Notes under the pieces: generated by a model
What the model was told of the DNA's origin: nothing
The model's input: only the letters and a program-made list of their open reading frames with translations
Database searches by the model: none
Part shown: positions 1 through 8,510 of the stretch, in pieces
How the letters are laid out: each line of letters opens with the position of its first letter
How positions within the stretch are numbered: the first letter of the stretch is position 1
Translations under genes and position numbers: made by a program
From: Streptomyces spinosus
Lineage (GTDB): Bacteria > Actinomycetota > Actinomycetes > Streptomycetales > Streptomycetaceae
DNA length: 64,000 nt
NCBI RefSeq assembly: GCF_020400655.1
Contig: NZ_JAINRC010000002.1
Span: 590,010 to 654,009 of the forward strand
Direction: 5' to 3'

Positions 1-161
1 TTCACAACGACTAGTGACCGTCCCCGTGCGTTATGTGATGTGCTGGGACCGACCACGCCTTTGGCAAAGGCACGCGACATACGACAGTACGGCCGAGCAC
101 ACCGAGAACAGCGAGCACCAGCGAGACAGGCACGGGGGCCTGATGAGGGAGGGGAGCGACC

Positions 162-1661
162 ATGGCCTCGGACCACATCCGCCGCTGGGAGTCCGGAGCA
201 CTCGCGCACGCCGTCACGGACCCCTTCGGTCAGGGCCCGGTGCCCTGGCTGCGCGGCAGCGAGACGTACTTCGACGACACCGGGCACGTCGTGCCGTGGT
301 ACGTCGACCCCAGTCCGCAGCAGCTCACCGGCGGCGACCGCGCACGCATCCCGGCGCCGCGCGCGTCCGTGTCCGGCCCCCGCTCGGCGGACGACGTGCA
401 CCGCCAGATCAAGGGCTTCACCTCGAACGGCGCGGTCGCGCCCGGCGAGTCGATCGACTTCCATGTCACGGTCGACCCGCCGCAGCAGTTCAGCGTGGAC
501 ATCTACCGCATCGGCCACTACAGCGGCGACGGCGCGTCCAAGATCACCACCAGCCCCCGCCTCTCCGGCATCGTGCAGCCCCCGCCGCTGACCGCCGACC
601 GCACGGTCTCCTGTCACCACTGGTGGCTGTCCTGGCGCCTCCAGGTGCCCTCCTACTGGAGCATCGGCGCCTACGTGGCCGTCCTGACCACCGCCGACGG
701 CTACCGCTCCCACGTGCCGTTCACGGTCCGCGACGACCACCCCGCCGACCTCCTGCTGCTGCTGCCGGACATCACCTGGCAGGCGTACAACCTCTACCCG
801 GAGGACGGCCACACCGGCGCCAGCCTCTACCACGCCTGGGACGAGAAGGGCCGGCTGCTGGGGGAGGCCGACGCCGCGACCACCGTCTCCTTCGACCGGC
901 CGTACGCCGGCGCCGGCCTGCCCCTGCACGTCGGCCACGCCTACGACTTCATCCGCTGGGCCGAGCGCTACGGCTACGACCTCGCCTACGCCGAGGCCCG
1001 TGACCTGCACGCCGGCCGGATCGACCCCACCCGCTACCGGGGACTGGTCTTCCCGGGCCACGACGAGTACTGGTCGGTGCCGATGCGCCGGGCCGTCGAG
1101 GACGCCCGCGACCGCGGCACCTCGCTGGTCTTCCTCTCCGCCAACACCATGTACTGGCAGGTGGAGCTGGGCCCGTCCCCGTCCGGTGTCCCGGACCGGC
1201 TGCTGACCTGCCGCAAACGCAAAGGCCCCGGCCGGCCCGTGCTGTGGCGCGAGATCGACCGGCCCGAGCAGCAGCTGGTCGGCATCCAGTACGCGGGCCG
1301 GGTCCCCGAGCCGCACCCGCTGATCGTCCGCAACGCCGGGCACTGGCTGTGGGAGGCGACCGGCGCCCACGAGGGTGACGAGATCGCGGGTCTGGTCGCC
1401 GGTGAGGCGGACCGTTACTTCCCGCGCACCCCACTGCCCGAGCACGACGAGCGCATCCTCCTCGCCCACTCCCCCTACACCGACAACGACGGCGTCCTGC
1501 GCCACCAGGAGACGTCGCTCTACCGCGCCCCCTCCGGCGCCTGGGTGTTCGCCTCCGGCACCTTCGCCTGGTCCCCGGCCCTGGACCGCCCCGGCCACGT
1601 GGACGCCCGGGTCCAGCGCGCCACGGCGAACCTGCTGGACCGCATCTGCAAACGCGACTGA
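162..1661 (+). CDS. N,N-dimethylformamidase beta-subunit-like protein
   Basis: A 499-residue protein without signal peptide or membrane segments. The start ATG follows a good ribosome site (GGGAGGGGAG about 5 bases upstream). It resembles the large-subunit domain of N,N-dimethylformamidase: an N-terminal beta-rich region ending near the YRIGHYSGDG motif (about residues 115-125), then a region with DITWQAYN, PGHDEYW (about 298-304) and FLSANTMYW typical of the DmfA2 C-terminal fold. True dimethylformamidases use a small partner subunit, and none is encoded next to it. In Streptomyces such genes are common and of unknown substrate, so amide hydrolysis is inference. It lies alone, followed by a GC-rich hairpin and then purC. 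Confidence 0.75.
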   Translation: MASDHIRRWESGALAHAVTDPFGQGPVPWLRGSETYFDDTGHVVPWYVDPSPQQLTGGDRARIPAPRASVSGPRSADDVHRQIKGFTSNGAVAPGESIDFHVTVDPPQQFSVDIYRIGHYSGDGASKITTSPRLSGIVQPPPLTADRTVSCHHWWLSWRLQVPSYWSIGAYVAVLTTADGYRSHVPFTVRDDHPADLLLLLPDITWQAYNLYPEDGHTGASLYHAWDEKGRLLGEADAATTVSFDRPYAGAGLPLHVGHAYDFIRWAERYGYDLAYAEARDLHAGRIDPTRYRGLVFPGHDEYWSVPMRRAVEDARDRGTSLVFLSANTMYWQVELGPSPSGVPDRLLTCRKRKGPGRPVLWREIDRPEQQLVGIQYAGRVPEPHPLIVRNAGHWLWEATGAHEGDEIAGLVAGEADRYFPRTPLPEHDERILLAHSPYTDNDGVLRHQETSLYRAPSGAWVFASGTFAWSPALDRPGHVDARVQRATANLLDRICKRD

Positions 1662-1680
1662 CACCGTCCTCCCCGTGCCG

Positions 1681-1708
1681 CGCGCCCGGACCCACACCCC
1701 CGGGCGCG
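1681..1708 (+). terminator. Hairpin after the dimethylformamidase-like gene
   Basis: A 9-bp GC stem (cgcgcccgg / ccgggcgcg) lies about 20 bases after the stop codon. There is no T run, which is usual for Streptomyces terminators. It would separate this gene from purC. Confidence 0.5.
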
Positions 1709-1765
1709 CTCTATCGCCCCCATACGGGAGAATCGAGGCATTGGACAGAACCACGGGGAGGAACC

Positions 1766-2665
1766 GTGTCCGGATTCGTAGAAAAGCCCCAGCCGATCGA
1801 GGTTCCGGGCCTGGTGCACCTGCACACCGGAAAGGTGCGCGACCTGTACCAGAACGAGGCGGGCGACCTCGTGATGGTCGCCAGCGACCGCATCTCCGCC
1901 TACGACTGGGTGCTGCCCACGGAGATCCCCGACAAGGGCCGCGTCCTCACCCAGCTCTCCCTGTGGTGGTTCGACCAGCTGCGTGACCTCGCCAGGAACC
2001 ACGTCGTCAGCACCGAGGTGCCCGAGGGAGCCCCGGCCGACTGGGCGGGCCGCACGCTGGTCTGCAAGTCCCTGAAGATGGTCCCGGTGGAGTGCGTGGC
2101 CCGCGGCTACCTCACCGGTTCCGGCCTCGCCGAGTACCGGGAGTCCCGTACGGTCTGCGGCCTCGCCCTCCCCGAAGGCCTCGTCGACGGCTCGGAACTC
2201 CCCGCCCCGATCTTCACCCCGGCCACCAAGGCCGAGGTCGGCGAGCACGACGAGAACGTCTCCTACGAGGAGGTGGCCCGCCAGGTCGGTGCGGAGACGG
2301 CCGCCCAGCTGCGCCAGGCCACGCTCGCGGTGTACTCGCGCGCCCGGGACATTGCCCGGGACCGGGGGATCATCCTGGCCGACACGAAGTTCGAGTTCGG
2401 CTTCGACGGTGACACCCTCGTCCTCGCGGACGAGGTCCTCACCCCGGACTCCTCCCGCTTCTGGCCGGCCGACCAGTGGGAGCCGGGCCGGGCGCAGCCG
2501 TCGTACGACAAGCAGTTCGTGCGGGACTGGCTGACCTCGCCGGAGTCCGGCTGGGACCGCAGGAGCGAGCAGCCCCCGCCGGCCCTGCCGGAGGAGGTCG
2601 TGGCGTCGACCCGGCGGAAGTACGTGGAGGCGTACGAGCGGCTGACGGGCACCAGCTGGTCGTAG
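1766..2665 (+). CDS. purC: Phosphoribosylaminoimidazole-succinocarboxamide synthase (SAICAR synthase)
   Basis: This enzyme catalyses the ATP-dependent joining of aspartate to CAIR in IMP synthesis, in the cytoplasm. The 299-residue protein has the full PurC length and motifs: HTGKVRDLY near the N terminus, VASDRISAYDW (about residues 35-45), VPVECVARGYLTGSG (about 108-122) and LADTKFEFG near residue 205. The GTG start is preceded by GGGGAGGAACC. Unlike purSQL and purFM, it is a single-gene unit here. It is followed by a strong hairpin that also ends the facing tRNA-Gly gene. Confidence 0.97.
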   Translation: MSGFVEKPQPIEVPGLVHLHTGKVRDLYQNEAGDLVMVASDRISAYDWVLPTEIPDKGRVLTQLSLWWFDQLRDLARNHVVSTEVPEGAPADWAGRTLVCKSLKMVPVECVARGYLTGSGLAEYRESRTVCGLALPEGLVDGSELPAPIFTPATKAEVGEHDENVSYEEVARQVGAETAAQLRQATLAVYSRARDIARDRGIILADTKFEFGFDGDTLVLADEVLTPDSSRFWPADQWEPGRAQPSYDKQFVRDWLTSPESGWDRRSEQPPPALPEEVVASTRRKYVEAYERLTGTSWS

Positions 2666-2675
2666 GGCATGAAGA

Positions 2676-2702
2676 AGACCCCGGTCCGGTGGACCGGGGT
2701 CT
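2676..2702 (-). terminator. Terminator of tRNA-Gly(GCC) copy 1, shared with purC
   Basis: A perfect 12-bp stem (agaccccggtcc / ggaccggggtct) has a 3-base loop. It lies between the purC stop and the 3' end of the facing tRNA, so it can work in both directions. The same hairpin, differing only in the loop, follows the second tRNA-Gly(GCC) at 6515-6541. Confidence 0.8.
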
Positions 2703-2709
2703 CATCCCG

Positions 2710-2782
2710 AGCGGACGACGAGGCTCGAACTCGCGACCTCAACCTTGGCAAGGTTGCGCTCTACCAACTGAGCTACGTCCGC
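2710..2782 (-). tRNA. tRNA-Gly (anticodon GCC), copy 1
   Basis: A 73-base cloverleaf with acceptor stem GCGGACG/CGTCCGC, discriminator U and anticodon loop TTGCCAA reading GGC/GGU glycine codons. CCA is not encoded. It is identical to the copy at 6549-6621. Confidence 0.95.
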
Positions 2783-2805
2783 GTTGCGCCGTGGCGCGAG
2801 AGCAA

Positions 2806-3420
2806 CTATACCCAACCTCGCCGGCGCGCGAGACGTACTGCCGTGTGGCGGTTCTCGGCACCGAGCTTCGTGACCGCCGAGGAGAGGTAGTTCCGCACCG
2901 TCCCCGGTGACAGCCCGGCCCGCTCCGCTATCTCCGCGACCGGCGCTCCGTCGGCGGCCAGCTCCAGCACCTCGGCCTCGCGCGCGGTCAGCGGCGAGTC
3001 CCCGGCGGAGATCGCGTCGGCGGCCAACTCCGGGTCCACGTAGCGGTTCCCGGCGTGCACGGTGCGGATGATCTCGGCGAGGCGCTGAGCACTGACGGTC
3101 TTCGGGACGAACCCGCGCACACCGGCGGCCAGCGCCCGTTTCAGATGCCCGGGCCGTCCGTGCCCGGTGACGATGAGCACCTGGCAGCCGGGCAGTTCGG
3201 CGCGCAGGGATGTGGCGACCCTCACACCGTCGGCGCCGGGCATCTGGAGGTCGAGGACCGCGACGTCGGGCTCGTGCGCCCGGGCCATGGCCAGTGCCTC
3301 GGGCCCGCTCGCCGCCTCCGCGACGACCAGCAGGTCGTCCTCCAGGGAGAGCAGGGCGGCCAGCGCGCCCCGGATCAGATGCTCGTCGTCGGCGAGCAAC
3401 AGGCGTACCGGTGCGCTCAC
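2806..3420 (-). CDS. NarL/FixJ-family response regulator
   Basis: A 204-residue DNA-binding response regulator. The receiver domain (about 5-120) has the acidic pair D11-D12 and the likely phospho-acceptor Asp57 (motif AVLDLQMPG), with the conserved lysine in VPKT. A LuxR-type helix-turn-helix (about 138-200, motif LTAREAEVLELAADG) follows. The start is taken as the GTG at 3420 because it overlaps the kinase stop codon (GTGA), which indicates translational coupling. It is the last gene of an ABC transporter/kinase/regulator operon, so it probably controls that exporter in response to a membrane stimulus. The signal is not evident. The organisation resembles DesK/DesR-type systems. Confidence 0.93.
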   Translation of the reverse strand: MSAPVRLLLADDEHLIRGALAALLSLEDDLLVVAEAASGPEALAMARAHEPDVAVLDLQMPGADGVRVATSLRAELPGCQVLIVTGHGRPGHLKRALAAGVRGFVPKTVSAQRLAEIIRTVHAGNRYVDPELAADAISAGDSPLTAREAEVLELAADGAPVAEIAERAGLSPGTVRNYLSSAVTKLGAENRHTAVRLARRRGWV

Positions 3421-4679
3421 CGGGTGACTCCTCTCACATCGGTCACGGACTCCGCCGTGCCCAGCGGCACTTGTGCCACCAACCGGAACCGGTCGCGGCC
3501 GGCGCCGACGAATCCGGCGTCCAGCGTCCCGCCCACGGCGGCCAGCCGTTCCCGCAGTCCGGCCAGTCCTGATCCGCCGCCACCGCCGGCCGCCGCGGCG
3601 CCGTCGTTCTCCACCGTGAGCACCGCCAGCCCCTCCCGCACCGCGAGGCCCACCGCGCAGTGGCCGGCGTCGCCGTGCCGCAGCACGTTGGTGGTGGCCT
3701 CGCGCACCACCCAGCCGAGCGCGGACTGCACCGCCGCGGGCAGCCCGCCGGTGTCCGCGCGGACCTCGCAGTCGATCCCTGCCGCCGTCAGCACGCCCTG
3801 CGCACCGGCGAGTTCCACACCGAGGTCGGCCTCGCGGTAGCCGCGTACGACGGCCCGCACCTCCCGCTGGGACTCCTGCGCGATGCGCTGCACCTCGATC
3901 ATCTGCTCCACGGCCTCCGGCCGCCCCCGCCGGGCCAGTTGCACGGCCAGTTCGCTCTTCAGGGAGATCACGGAAAGGTTCCGCCCCAGCACGTCGTGCA
4001 GGTCGCGCCCGAAGCGCAGCCGCTCCTCGGCGACGGCGAGCCGGGCCTGAACCTCGCGGGCCCGTTCCGCCTCCCAGAGCACGGCCAGGGTCCAGGCGCC
4101 ACAGCGGCAGGCGAGCAGCGAGAACACCGTCTGGAAGGCGACCATCAGGCCGGTCACGAGGATCCCGGCGCCGTCGGGATCGGCGAGCCCGACGGCCGCC
4201 ATGAGCAGCACCGCGAGCACGGCCGCCGACCGCAGGAACACCCGTACGGGGACGGTGAGTCCGTAGACCACGCCGAACGGCAGCAGGGCGGCGCCGATCG
4301 CCAGCCGGACCGTCGCCTGGTCGGCCGCGTCCAGTGCGGCCAGGGCCACGAGCAGCGCCAGCACCAGCCCCAGCAGGACGGCCGGGACGCCGTGGGCCCC
4401 GGCCGGGAGCCGGGCGCGCCCCAGGTAGTGGTCGAGCGCGGGCCGGGTCAGCCGGTTGGAGGCCGCGCACTGGAGGGCCGTCACCAGGACCGTCAGGGCG
4501 CCGAGGGCGAGGGCCACGGGCCGGTGGCCGAGCCCGCCGACCAGGGGGAGCAGCAGCCAGCCGAGCGAGAAGAACCAGGTCGTGCCGTACCAGGTGACGA
4601 CCGTGTACAGCTCGACCCGCTCCGCCTTGCTGCGCTCCCGCCAGTGCCGTTGCTGCCACCGCCGTATCCGCCCCACCAC
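3417..4679 (-). CDS. DesK-like sensor histidine kinase
   Basis: A 420-residue membrane kinase counted from the GTG at 4679. The N-terminal half holds about five to six hydrophobic segments (residues 28-190) with almost no extracellular domain, suggesting sensing within the membrane. The HisKA_3 phospho-acceptor motif RDLHDVLG places His228. A HATPase_c domain follows with WVVREATTNVLRH (N box) and GGGSGLAGLRERL (G box). The start lies 17 bases after the permease stop and has a G-rich ribosome site. A GTG three bases further in is an alternative. It is coupled downstream to the response regulator. It most likely monitors the state of the membrane or exporter. Confidence 0.92.
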   Translation of the reverse strand: MVGRIRRWQQRHWRERSKAERVELYTVVTWYGTTWFFSLGWLLLPLVGGLGHRPVALALGALTVLVTALQCAASNRLTRPALDHYLGRARLPAGAHGVPAVLLGLVLALLVALAALDAADQATVRLAIGAALLPFGVVYGLTVPVRVFLRSAAVLAVLLMAAVGLADPDGAGILVTGLMVAFQTVFSLLACRCGAWTLAVLWEAERAREVQARLAVAEERLRFGRDLHDVLGRNLSVISLKSELAVQLARRGRPEAVEQMIEVQRIAQESQREVRAVVRGYREADLGVELAGAQGVLTAAGIDCEVRADTGGLPAAVQSALGWVVREATTNVLRHGDAGHCAVGLAVREGLAVLTVENDGAAAAGGGGGSGLAGLRERLAAVGGTLDAGFVGAGRDRFRLVAQVPLGTAESVTDVRGVTR

Positions 4680-4695
4680 GCGCGCCCCCCGTTCC

Positions 4696-5484
4696 TCAGC
4701 GCCGGGGTTCCCACCGGAACCACCGCCGTACAGCAAACACCGCCACCACAATCCAGGCCAGCGCGGTCGCGAGCGCGCCGAGCACCTCGTACGCGCTCGC
4801 CCCGCCGGTCCAGCCCGCCCGTACGAGCCGGATCGCGGGGGACAGCGGGAGCAGCTCGCAGACGGAGGCGAGCCTCTTTGGCATGACCTCGGTGGGGATC
4901 GTGATCCCGGAGCCGGTCATCGACACGAACACCAGCGGCAGCGCGGTGACCTGACCGCTCTCCACGGTCCGGGTGACGGACGCGGTGAGGGCGGCGAGCG
5001 CGGCGCTCAGGACCAGCCCGGCCACCAGTCCCAGCAGGGTCAGGTAGGGCGCCCTGGGCGCCCCGGCGTCCAGCAGGACCGCGCAGCCGGCGCTCAGCAC
5101 CAGGGCCTGGGCGAGGCCCAGGGTGACGGCGGGCAGGGCGGTGCCGGCGAGGATCTCGGTGTCGGTGAGTTCGCCGGTGCGCAGCCGCTTGAGGACGAGC
5201 TCCTCGCGGCGGGCGACGTAGGTGTTGACGAGCGAGGTGTAGACGGCGAAGAGGAAGGAGAAGCCGATCGCGGCCGTGAGCATGGCCGCGCCGATGCCGA
5301 TGCCGTGCTTTTGCAGGTCCAGCTGGTCGAGGGCCGGGCGCACGCTGAACGGCAGCGCGAGCGGTACGGCGAGCGCGGTGAAGACGACCCCGCGGTTGCG
5401 GCCGAGGAGGGCCAGCTCGGCCCGCGCCAGCGCCCGCAGCCGCCGTAGGGAGGGCGCGAGGGTGCTCGGGGCGATGCCGCTCAT
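4696..5484 (-). CDS. ABC-2 type transporter permease
   Basis: A 262-residue membrane protein with about six transmembrane helices and the ABC-2 arrangement. One segment lies near residue 30, a cluster spans 70-190 that includes the PLVFVSMTGSGI stretch, and a last helix lies near residue 240. The ATG start overlaps the stop of the ATPase gene (ATGA), so the two are made together. It would form the channel of a DrrB-like exporter. The substrate cannot be read from the sequence. The gene is followed at once by the kinase gene, suggesting that transporter and two-component system form one functional unit, as in antibiotic-detoxification modules. Confidence 0.9.
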   Translation of the reverse strand: MSGIAPSTLAPSLRRLRALARAELALLGRNRGVVFTALAVPLALPFSVRPALDQLDLQKHGIGIGAAMLTAAIGFSFLFAVYTSLVNTYVARREELVLKRLRTGELTDTEILAGTALPAVTLGLAQALVLSAGCAVLLDAGAPRAPYLTLLGLVAGLVLSAALAALTASVTRTVESGQVTALPLVFVSMTGSGITIPTEVMPKRLASVCELLPLSPAIRLVRAGWTGGASAYEVLGALATALAWIVVAVFAVRRWFRWEPRR

Positions 5485-6419
5485 ACCGCCGCCTCCTCGT
5501 CCCGGGCGATCCCGAGGAACGCCTCCTCCAGCGAGGCGGACCGCACGTCCAGGCCGCGCAGTTCGACACCGGCCCGCTCGGCCCAGACGAGGACGGCGGT
5601 GGCGGTCCGCTGGAGTTCGCGGGTGCGCAGCCGGACGACCCGGCCGTCGCTCTCGTGCCCGCAGACGCCGAGCTCGGCCAGGGGCGGCAGGTCGCCGGGG
5701 AAGTAGCCCTCGGGCAGTTCGAAGGAGATGCGGGAGGGCCGGCCGGCGGTGACCTCCGCGGGAGTGCCGGAGGCGGCGATGCGGCCCTCGTGCAGGATGG
5801 CGAGCCGGTCGGCGAGGCCCTCGGCCTCCTCCAGGTAGTGCGTGGTGAGCAGCACGGTGGTGTCCGCGTCCCGCAGCCGGCGCACCAGTTCCCAGGTGTC
5901 CCGGCGGCCCTCGGCGTCGAGGCCGGTCGTCGGCTCGTCGAGGAACAGCACCTCCGGGCCGCCGAGCAGGGCGAGTGCCAGGTCCAGGCGCCTGCGCTCC
6001 CCGCCGGACAGCTGCTTGACCCGTACGTCCCGCTTGCCCGCGAGTCCGACCGGCTCCAGCACCTCCGCCTCCGGCCGGGCGCCGGTCGTGCAGCCCGCCC
6101 ACATCCGCGCGGTCTCCGCGACGGTCAGCTCGGCGGGGAAGCCGCCTTCCTGGAGCATGACGCCGGTGCGGGGCCGTACGGCGGCCCGTTCACGGTAGGG
6201 GTCGTGGCCGAGCACCCGGACCCGGCCGCCGGCCGGCGCGGCGAGCCCTTCCAGCAGTTCGACCGTGGAGGTCTTTCCGGCTCCGTTGGTGCCCAGCAGG
6301 GCGAAGATCTCCCCGCGCGCCACGGAGAAGCTGATTCCGCGTACGGCCTCGAACCCGCCCCCGTAGACACGCCTGAGGTCGGTGACCTCGATCACGTGCT
6401 CGTGTCCGTCGATGTCCAT
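5481..6419 (-). CDS. ABC transporter ATP-binding protein (DrrA-type)
   Basis: A 312-residue ATPase with Walker A LLGTNGAGKTS (about residue 38), the Q-loop region, signature LSGGERRRLDLALA and Walker B LFLDEPTTGLD, then the H-loop HYLEEAE. The C-terminal 80 residues form the regulatory extension seen in exporters of the DrrA/CcmA family. It is the first gene of the four-gene operon reading leftward (ATPase, permease, kinase, regulator). It powers export of an unknown compound. Its promoter must lie in the roughly 90 bases between its start and the tRNA-Gly terminator at 6515. Confidence 0.94.
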   Translation of the reverse strand: MDIDGHEHVIEVTDLRRVYGGGFEAVRGISFSVARGEIFALLGTNGAGKTSTVELLEGLAAPAGGRVRVLGHDPYRERAAVRPRTGVMLQEGGFPAELTVAETARMWAGCTTGARPEAEVLEPVGLAGKRDVRVKQLSGGERRRLDLALALLGGPEVLFLDEPTTGLDAEGRRDTWELVRRLRDADTTVLLTTHYLEEAEGLADRLAILHEGRIAASGTPAEVTAGRPSRISFELPEGYFPGDLPPLAELGVCGHESDGRVVRLRTRELQRTATAVLVWAERAGVELRGLDVRSASLEEAFLGIARDEEAAV

Positions 6420-6514
6420 GACACCAGCGTCCCGGCGGGGCGCCCCGGCCGGCAGTGCGCGGTGTCATGGTTCGGCATGACAGATGTCAGAGGCGCCTTG
6501 CCGGACGAACGAAA

Positions 6515-6541
6515 AGACCCCGGTCCAGTGGACCGGGGTCT
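6515..6541 (-). terminator. Terminator of tRNA-Gly(GCC) copy 2
   Basis: A perfect 12-bp stem identical to that at 2676-2702, with loop agt instead of ggt. It lies just beyond the 3' end of the tRNA. Confidence 0.8.
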
Positions 6542-6548
6542 CATCCCG

Positions 6549-6621
6549 AGCGGACGACGAGGCTCGAACTCGCGACCTCAACCTTGGCAAGGTTGCGCTC
6601 TACCAACTGAGCTACGTCCGC
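6549..6621 (-). tRNA. tRNA-Gly (anticodon GCC), copy 2
   Basis: A 73-base cloverleaf, base for base the same as the copy at 2710-2782, including the spacer to the terminator. The next tRNA upstream (6702-6773) reads the same way, so the two may share a transcript. Confidence 0.95.
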
Positions 6622-6701
6622 ACTGCTGCCGATCGGCTCCCACCGATCGGTGCGAGCACCAGCCTACCCGATCCACAAGCGTGGTCGTGTCGGCGGTGCA
6701 G

Positions 6702-6773
6702 AGCGGGTGACAGGAATCGCACACTGCGCCTTCCCCCTGGAAGGGGGATGTTCTACTACTGAACTACACCCGC
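6702..6773 (-). tRNA. tRNA-Gly (anticodon UCC)
   Basis: A 72-base cloverleaf with acceptor GCGGGTG/CACCCGC and discriminator U. The anticodon stem TCCCC/GGGGA holds the loop CTTCCAG, so the anticodon is UCC (GGA/GGG codons). It lies 80 bases upstream of tRNA-Gly(GCC) copy 2 on the same strand. Confidence 0.93.
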
Positions 6774-6894
6774 ACGGTCCTCGGGATCCGGCCTGTCGGC
6801 CTCGCCCCTCGGCGTGTCCCAGACATTAGCTGATCAGCAGGGGGGTAGCGCAAGTCGGAACCTCCCGGGGTCCCGTATGCCCCAAGTGCACGGC

Positions 6895-6922
6895 CCCCAG
6901 GGCCTTCTGACGGACCCTGGGG
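6895..6922 (-). terminator. Hairpin after lsrL
   Basis: An 8-bp stem ccccaggg/ccctgggg with a 12-base loop lies about 20 bases beyond the lsrL stop. It is the probable terminator. Confidence 0.5.
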
Positions 6923-6940
6923 ACTCGCCCCCGCGCGGGC

Positions 6941-7258
6941 TCACTGCGCGGCGCTGAACGCCTCGTAGACCTTCTTCGGGATGCGTCCGCGGGCGGGGAC
7001 GTCCATCTTGTTGGCCTGGGCCCAGGCGCGGACGGCCGCCGGGTCGGGGGCGACCTCCGTCTGCTTGTACGCCTTGCCGGACCGCGACCGCTTGCGGCCG
7101 GCCTCGACGTAGGGCGCGAGCGCCTCGCGGAGTTTCTCGGCGTTGCTTTCGTTCAGGTCGATCTCGTACGACTTGCCGTCGAGTCCGAAGGCGATCGTCT
7201 CCGCCGCTTCCGAGCCGTCGATGTCGTCAAAGAGAGTGACCACGACCTTTTGCGCCAC
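6941..7258 (-). CDS. lsrL: Lsr2-family nucleoid-associated protein (LsrL)
   Basis: A 105-residue H-NS-like xenogeneic silencer that bridges and coats AT-rich DNA. The N-terminal oligomerisation domain (about 1-60) begins MAQKVVVTLFDDIDGSEA and ends with the ALAPYVEAGRK linker. The C-terminal DNA-binding domain has the RGR minor-groove hook in PARGRIP (about 89-95) and the helix AAVRAWAQANK. The start is a GTG. Streptomyces carries two such proteins, and the gene next to purS is, from memory, the paralogue LsrL rather than the main Lsr2. It is transcribed away from purSQL across a 311-base shared promoter region. Confidence 0.9.
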   Translation of the reverse strand: MAQKVVVTLFDDIDGSEAAETIAFGLDGKSYEIDLNESNAEKLREALAPYVEAGRKRSRSGKAYKQTEVAPDPAAVRAWAQANKMDVPARGRIPKKVYEAFSAAQ

Positions 7259-7569
7259 GAATAATCGGTCCCTTCGTGCAGCACGTCGTTACAGCTCAAC
7301 GCCGACGACGTGCCGAGTATCGGCTATTGCCAATTCATTTGTACAGTGCCCGGCAATGCAAAGTGAAGCCCGACTAAATCCGTCCGCGCGTCCGGGTGCA
7401 ATAGGTGTCGCGGACGGACTGTGGAACTTTCCCAGAACTTTTCACGGGTGGGTGGCTTCGACACCCGATCGTGATGCGCCTCACGTACTTTCCTCCAACT
7501 CTACCCGCGTAGAAATTTTGTGCGGGTAGTCTGAAGGAACCTGCTCAGCACCACACACCGGGAGTGCCA
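7259..7569. promoter_or_regulatory. Divergent lsrL / purSQL promoter region
   Basis: A 311-base gene-free stretch, noticeably richer in AT than its surroundings. It holds an 8-bp inverted repeat CTACCCGC ... GCGGGTAG at 7501-7529 just upstream of purS. The right arm runs into a possible -10 (TAGTCT). This may be an operator or attenuator of the purine operon. No PurR-box of the Bacillus type was recognised. Confidence 0.5.
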
Positions 7570-7833
7570 GTGGCACGCGTCGTAGTCGACGTCATGCTCA
7601 AGCCGGAGATCCTCGACCCCCAGGGCCAGGCGGTCCAGCGTGCGCTGCCGCGCCTGGGTTTCGAAGGGATCTCGGACGTACGTCAGGGAAAGCGATTCGA
7701 ACTGGAAGTTGACGGGCCGGTCGACGAGGCCGCGCTCGCCCGCATCCGCGATCTTGCGGAATCCTTCCTCGCCAACACCGTGATCGAGGACTTCACGGTC
7801 CGGGTCGATGAAGTCGCGGAGGCGGCCAAGTGA
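7570..7833 (+). CDS. purS: Phosphoribosylformylglycinamidine synthase subunit PurS
   Basis: A small 87-residue bridging subunit of FGAM synthase that links PurQ and PurL so ammonia can pass between them. It begins [17 protein letters not shown] and contains the family pattern GVSDVRQGK-like [16 protein letters not shown] (about residues 33-48). I chose the GTG at 7570 over the GTG at 7564 because GGGAG sits five bases ahead of 7570 and would overlap the earlier start. Its stop overlaps the purQ start (GTGA). This is the separate-subunit (purS/Q/L) form of the enzyme. Confidence 0.95.
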   Translation: MARVVVDVMLKPEILDPQGQAVQRALPRLGFEGISDVRQGKRFELEVDGPVDEAALARIRDLAESFLANTVIEDFTVRVDEVAEAAK

Positions 7834-8510
7834 CCGCTCGTATTGGCGTCGTCACTTTCCCGGGAAGCCTGGACGACCGCGACACCCGGCGCGCGATCCG
7901 TATCGCCGGGGCGGAACCGGTCGCCCTCTGGCACAAGGACAAGGACCTCAAGCAGGTCGACGCCGTCGTGCTGTGCGGCGGTTTCTCCTACGGCGACTAC
8001 CTGCGGGCCGGTGCCATCGCCCGCTTCTCGCCGGTGATGGAGCCGCTCGTCGAGCAGGCGAAGGCCGGACTGCCGGTCCTCGGCATCTGCAACGGCTTCC
8101 AGATCCTCACCGAGGCCCACCTCCTCCCGGGCGCGATGCTCGGCAACGACCACCTCCACTTCATCTGCCGCGACCAGAAGCTGCGGGTGGAGAACGCGGA
8201 GACCTCCTGGACCGCCGACTACCGCGCCGGCCAGGAGATCCACATCCCGCTGAAGAACATGGACGGCCGGTACGTCGCCGACGCGTACACGCTCGACAAG
8301 CTGGAGGCGGAGGGCCGCGTCGCCTTCCGCTACCTGGACTTCAACCCGAACGGCTCGCTCAACGACATCGCCGGCATCACCAACGAGGCGGGCAACGTCG
8401 TCGGCCTCATGCCGCACCCCGAGCACGCCGTCGAGCCGCTGATCGGTACCGGCCGTACCGACGGGCTCCCGTTCTTCACCTCGATCCTCAAGAAGCTGGT
8501 GGGCGCATGA
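7830..8510 (+). CDS. purQ: Phosphoribosylformylglycinamidine synthase subunit PurQ (glutaminase)
   Basis: A 226-residue class I glutamine amidotransferase that supplies ammonia from glutamine to PurL. The nucleophile is Cys87 in VLGICNGFQ. The partner His and Glu are in [10 protein letters not shown] near residue 195. The GTG start overlaps the purS stop, and its own stop overlaps the purL start (ATGA), so the three subunits are made in step. Length is normal for the family. Confidence 0.97.
   Translation: MTARIGVVTFPGSLDDRDTRRAIRIAGAEPVALWHKDKDLKQVDAVVLCGGFSYGDYLRAGAIARFSPVMEPLVEQAKAGLPVLGICNGFQILTEAHLLPGAMLGNDHLHFICRDQKLRVENAETSWTADYRAGQEIHIPLKNMDGRYVADAYTLDKLEAEGRVAFRYLDFNPNGSLNDIAGITNEAGNVVGLMPHPEHAVEPLIGTGRTDGLPFFTSILKKLVGA

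Noticed and set aside
4696..6102. A 468-residue permease with a long N-terminal extension
   Set aside because: The upstream 200 codons lie inside the ATPase gene in another frame. The ATG at 5484 overlapping the ATPase stop is the natural start.
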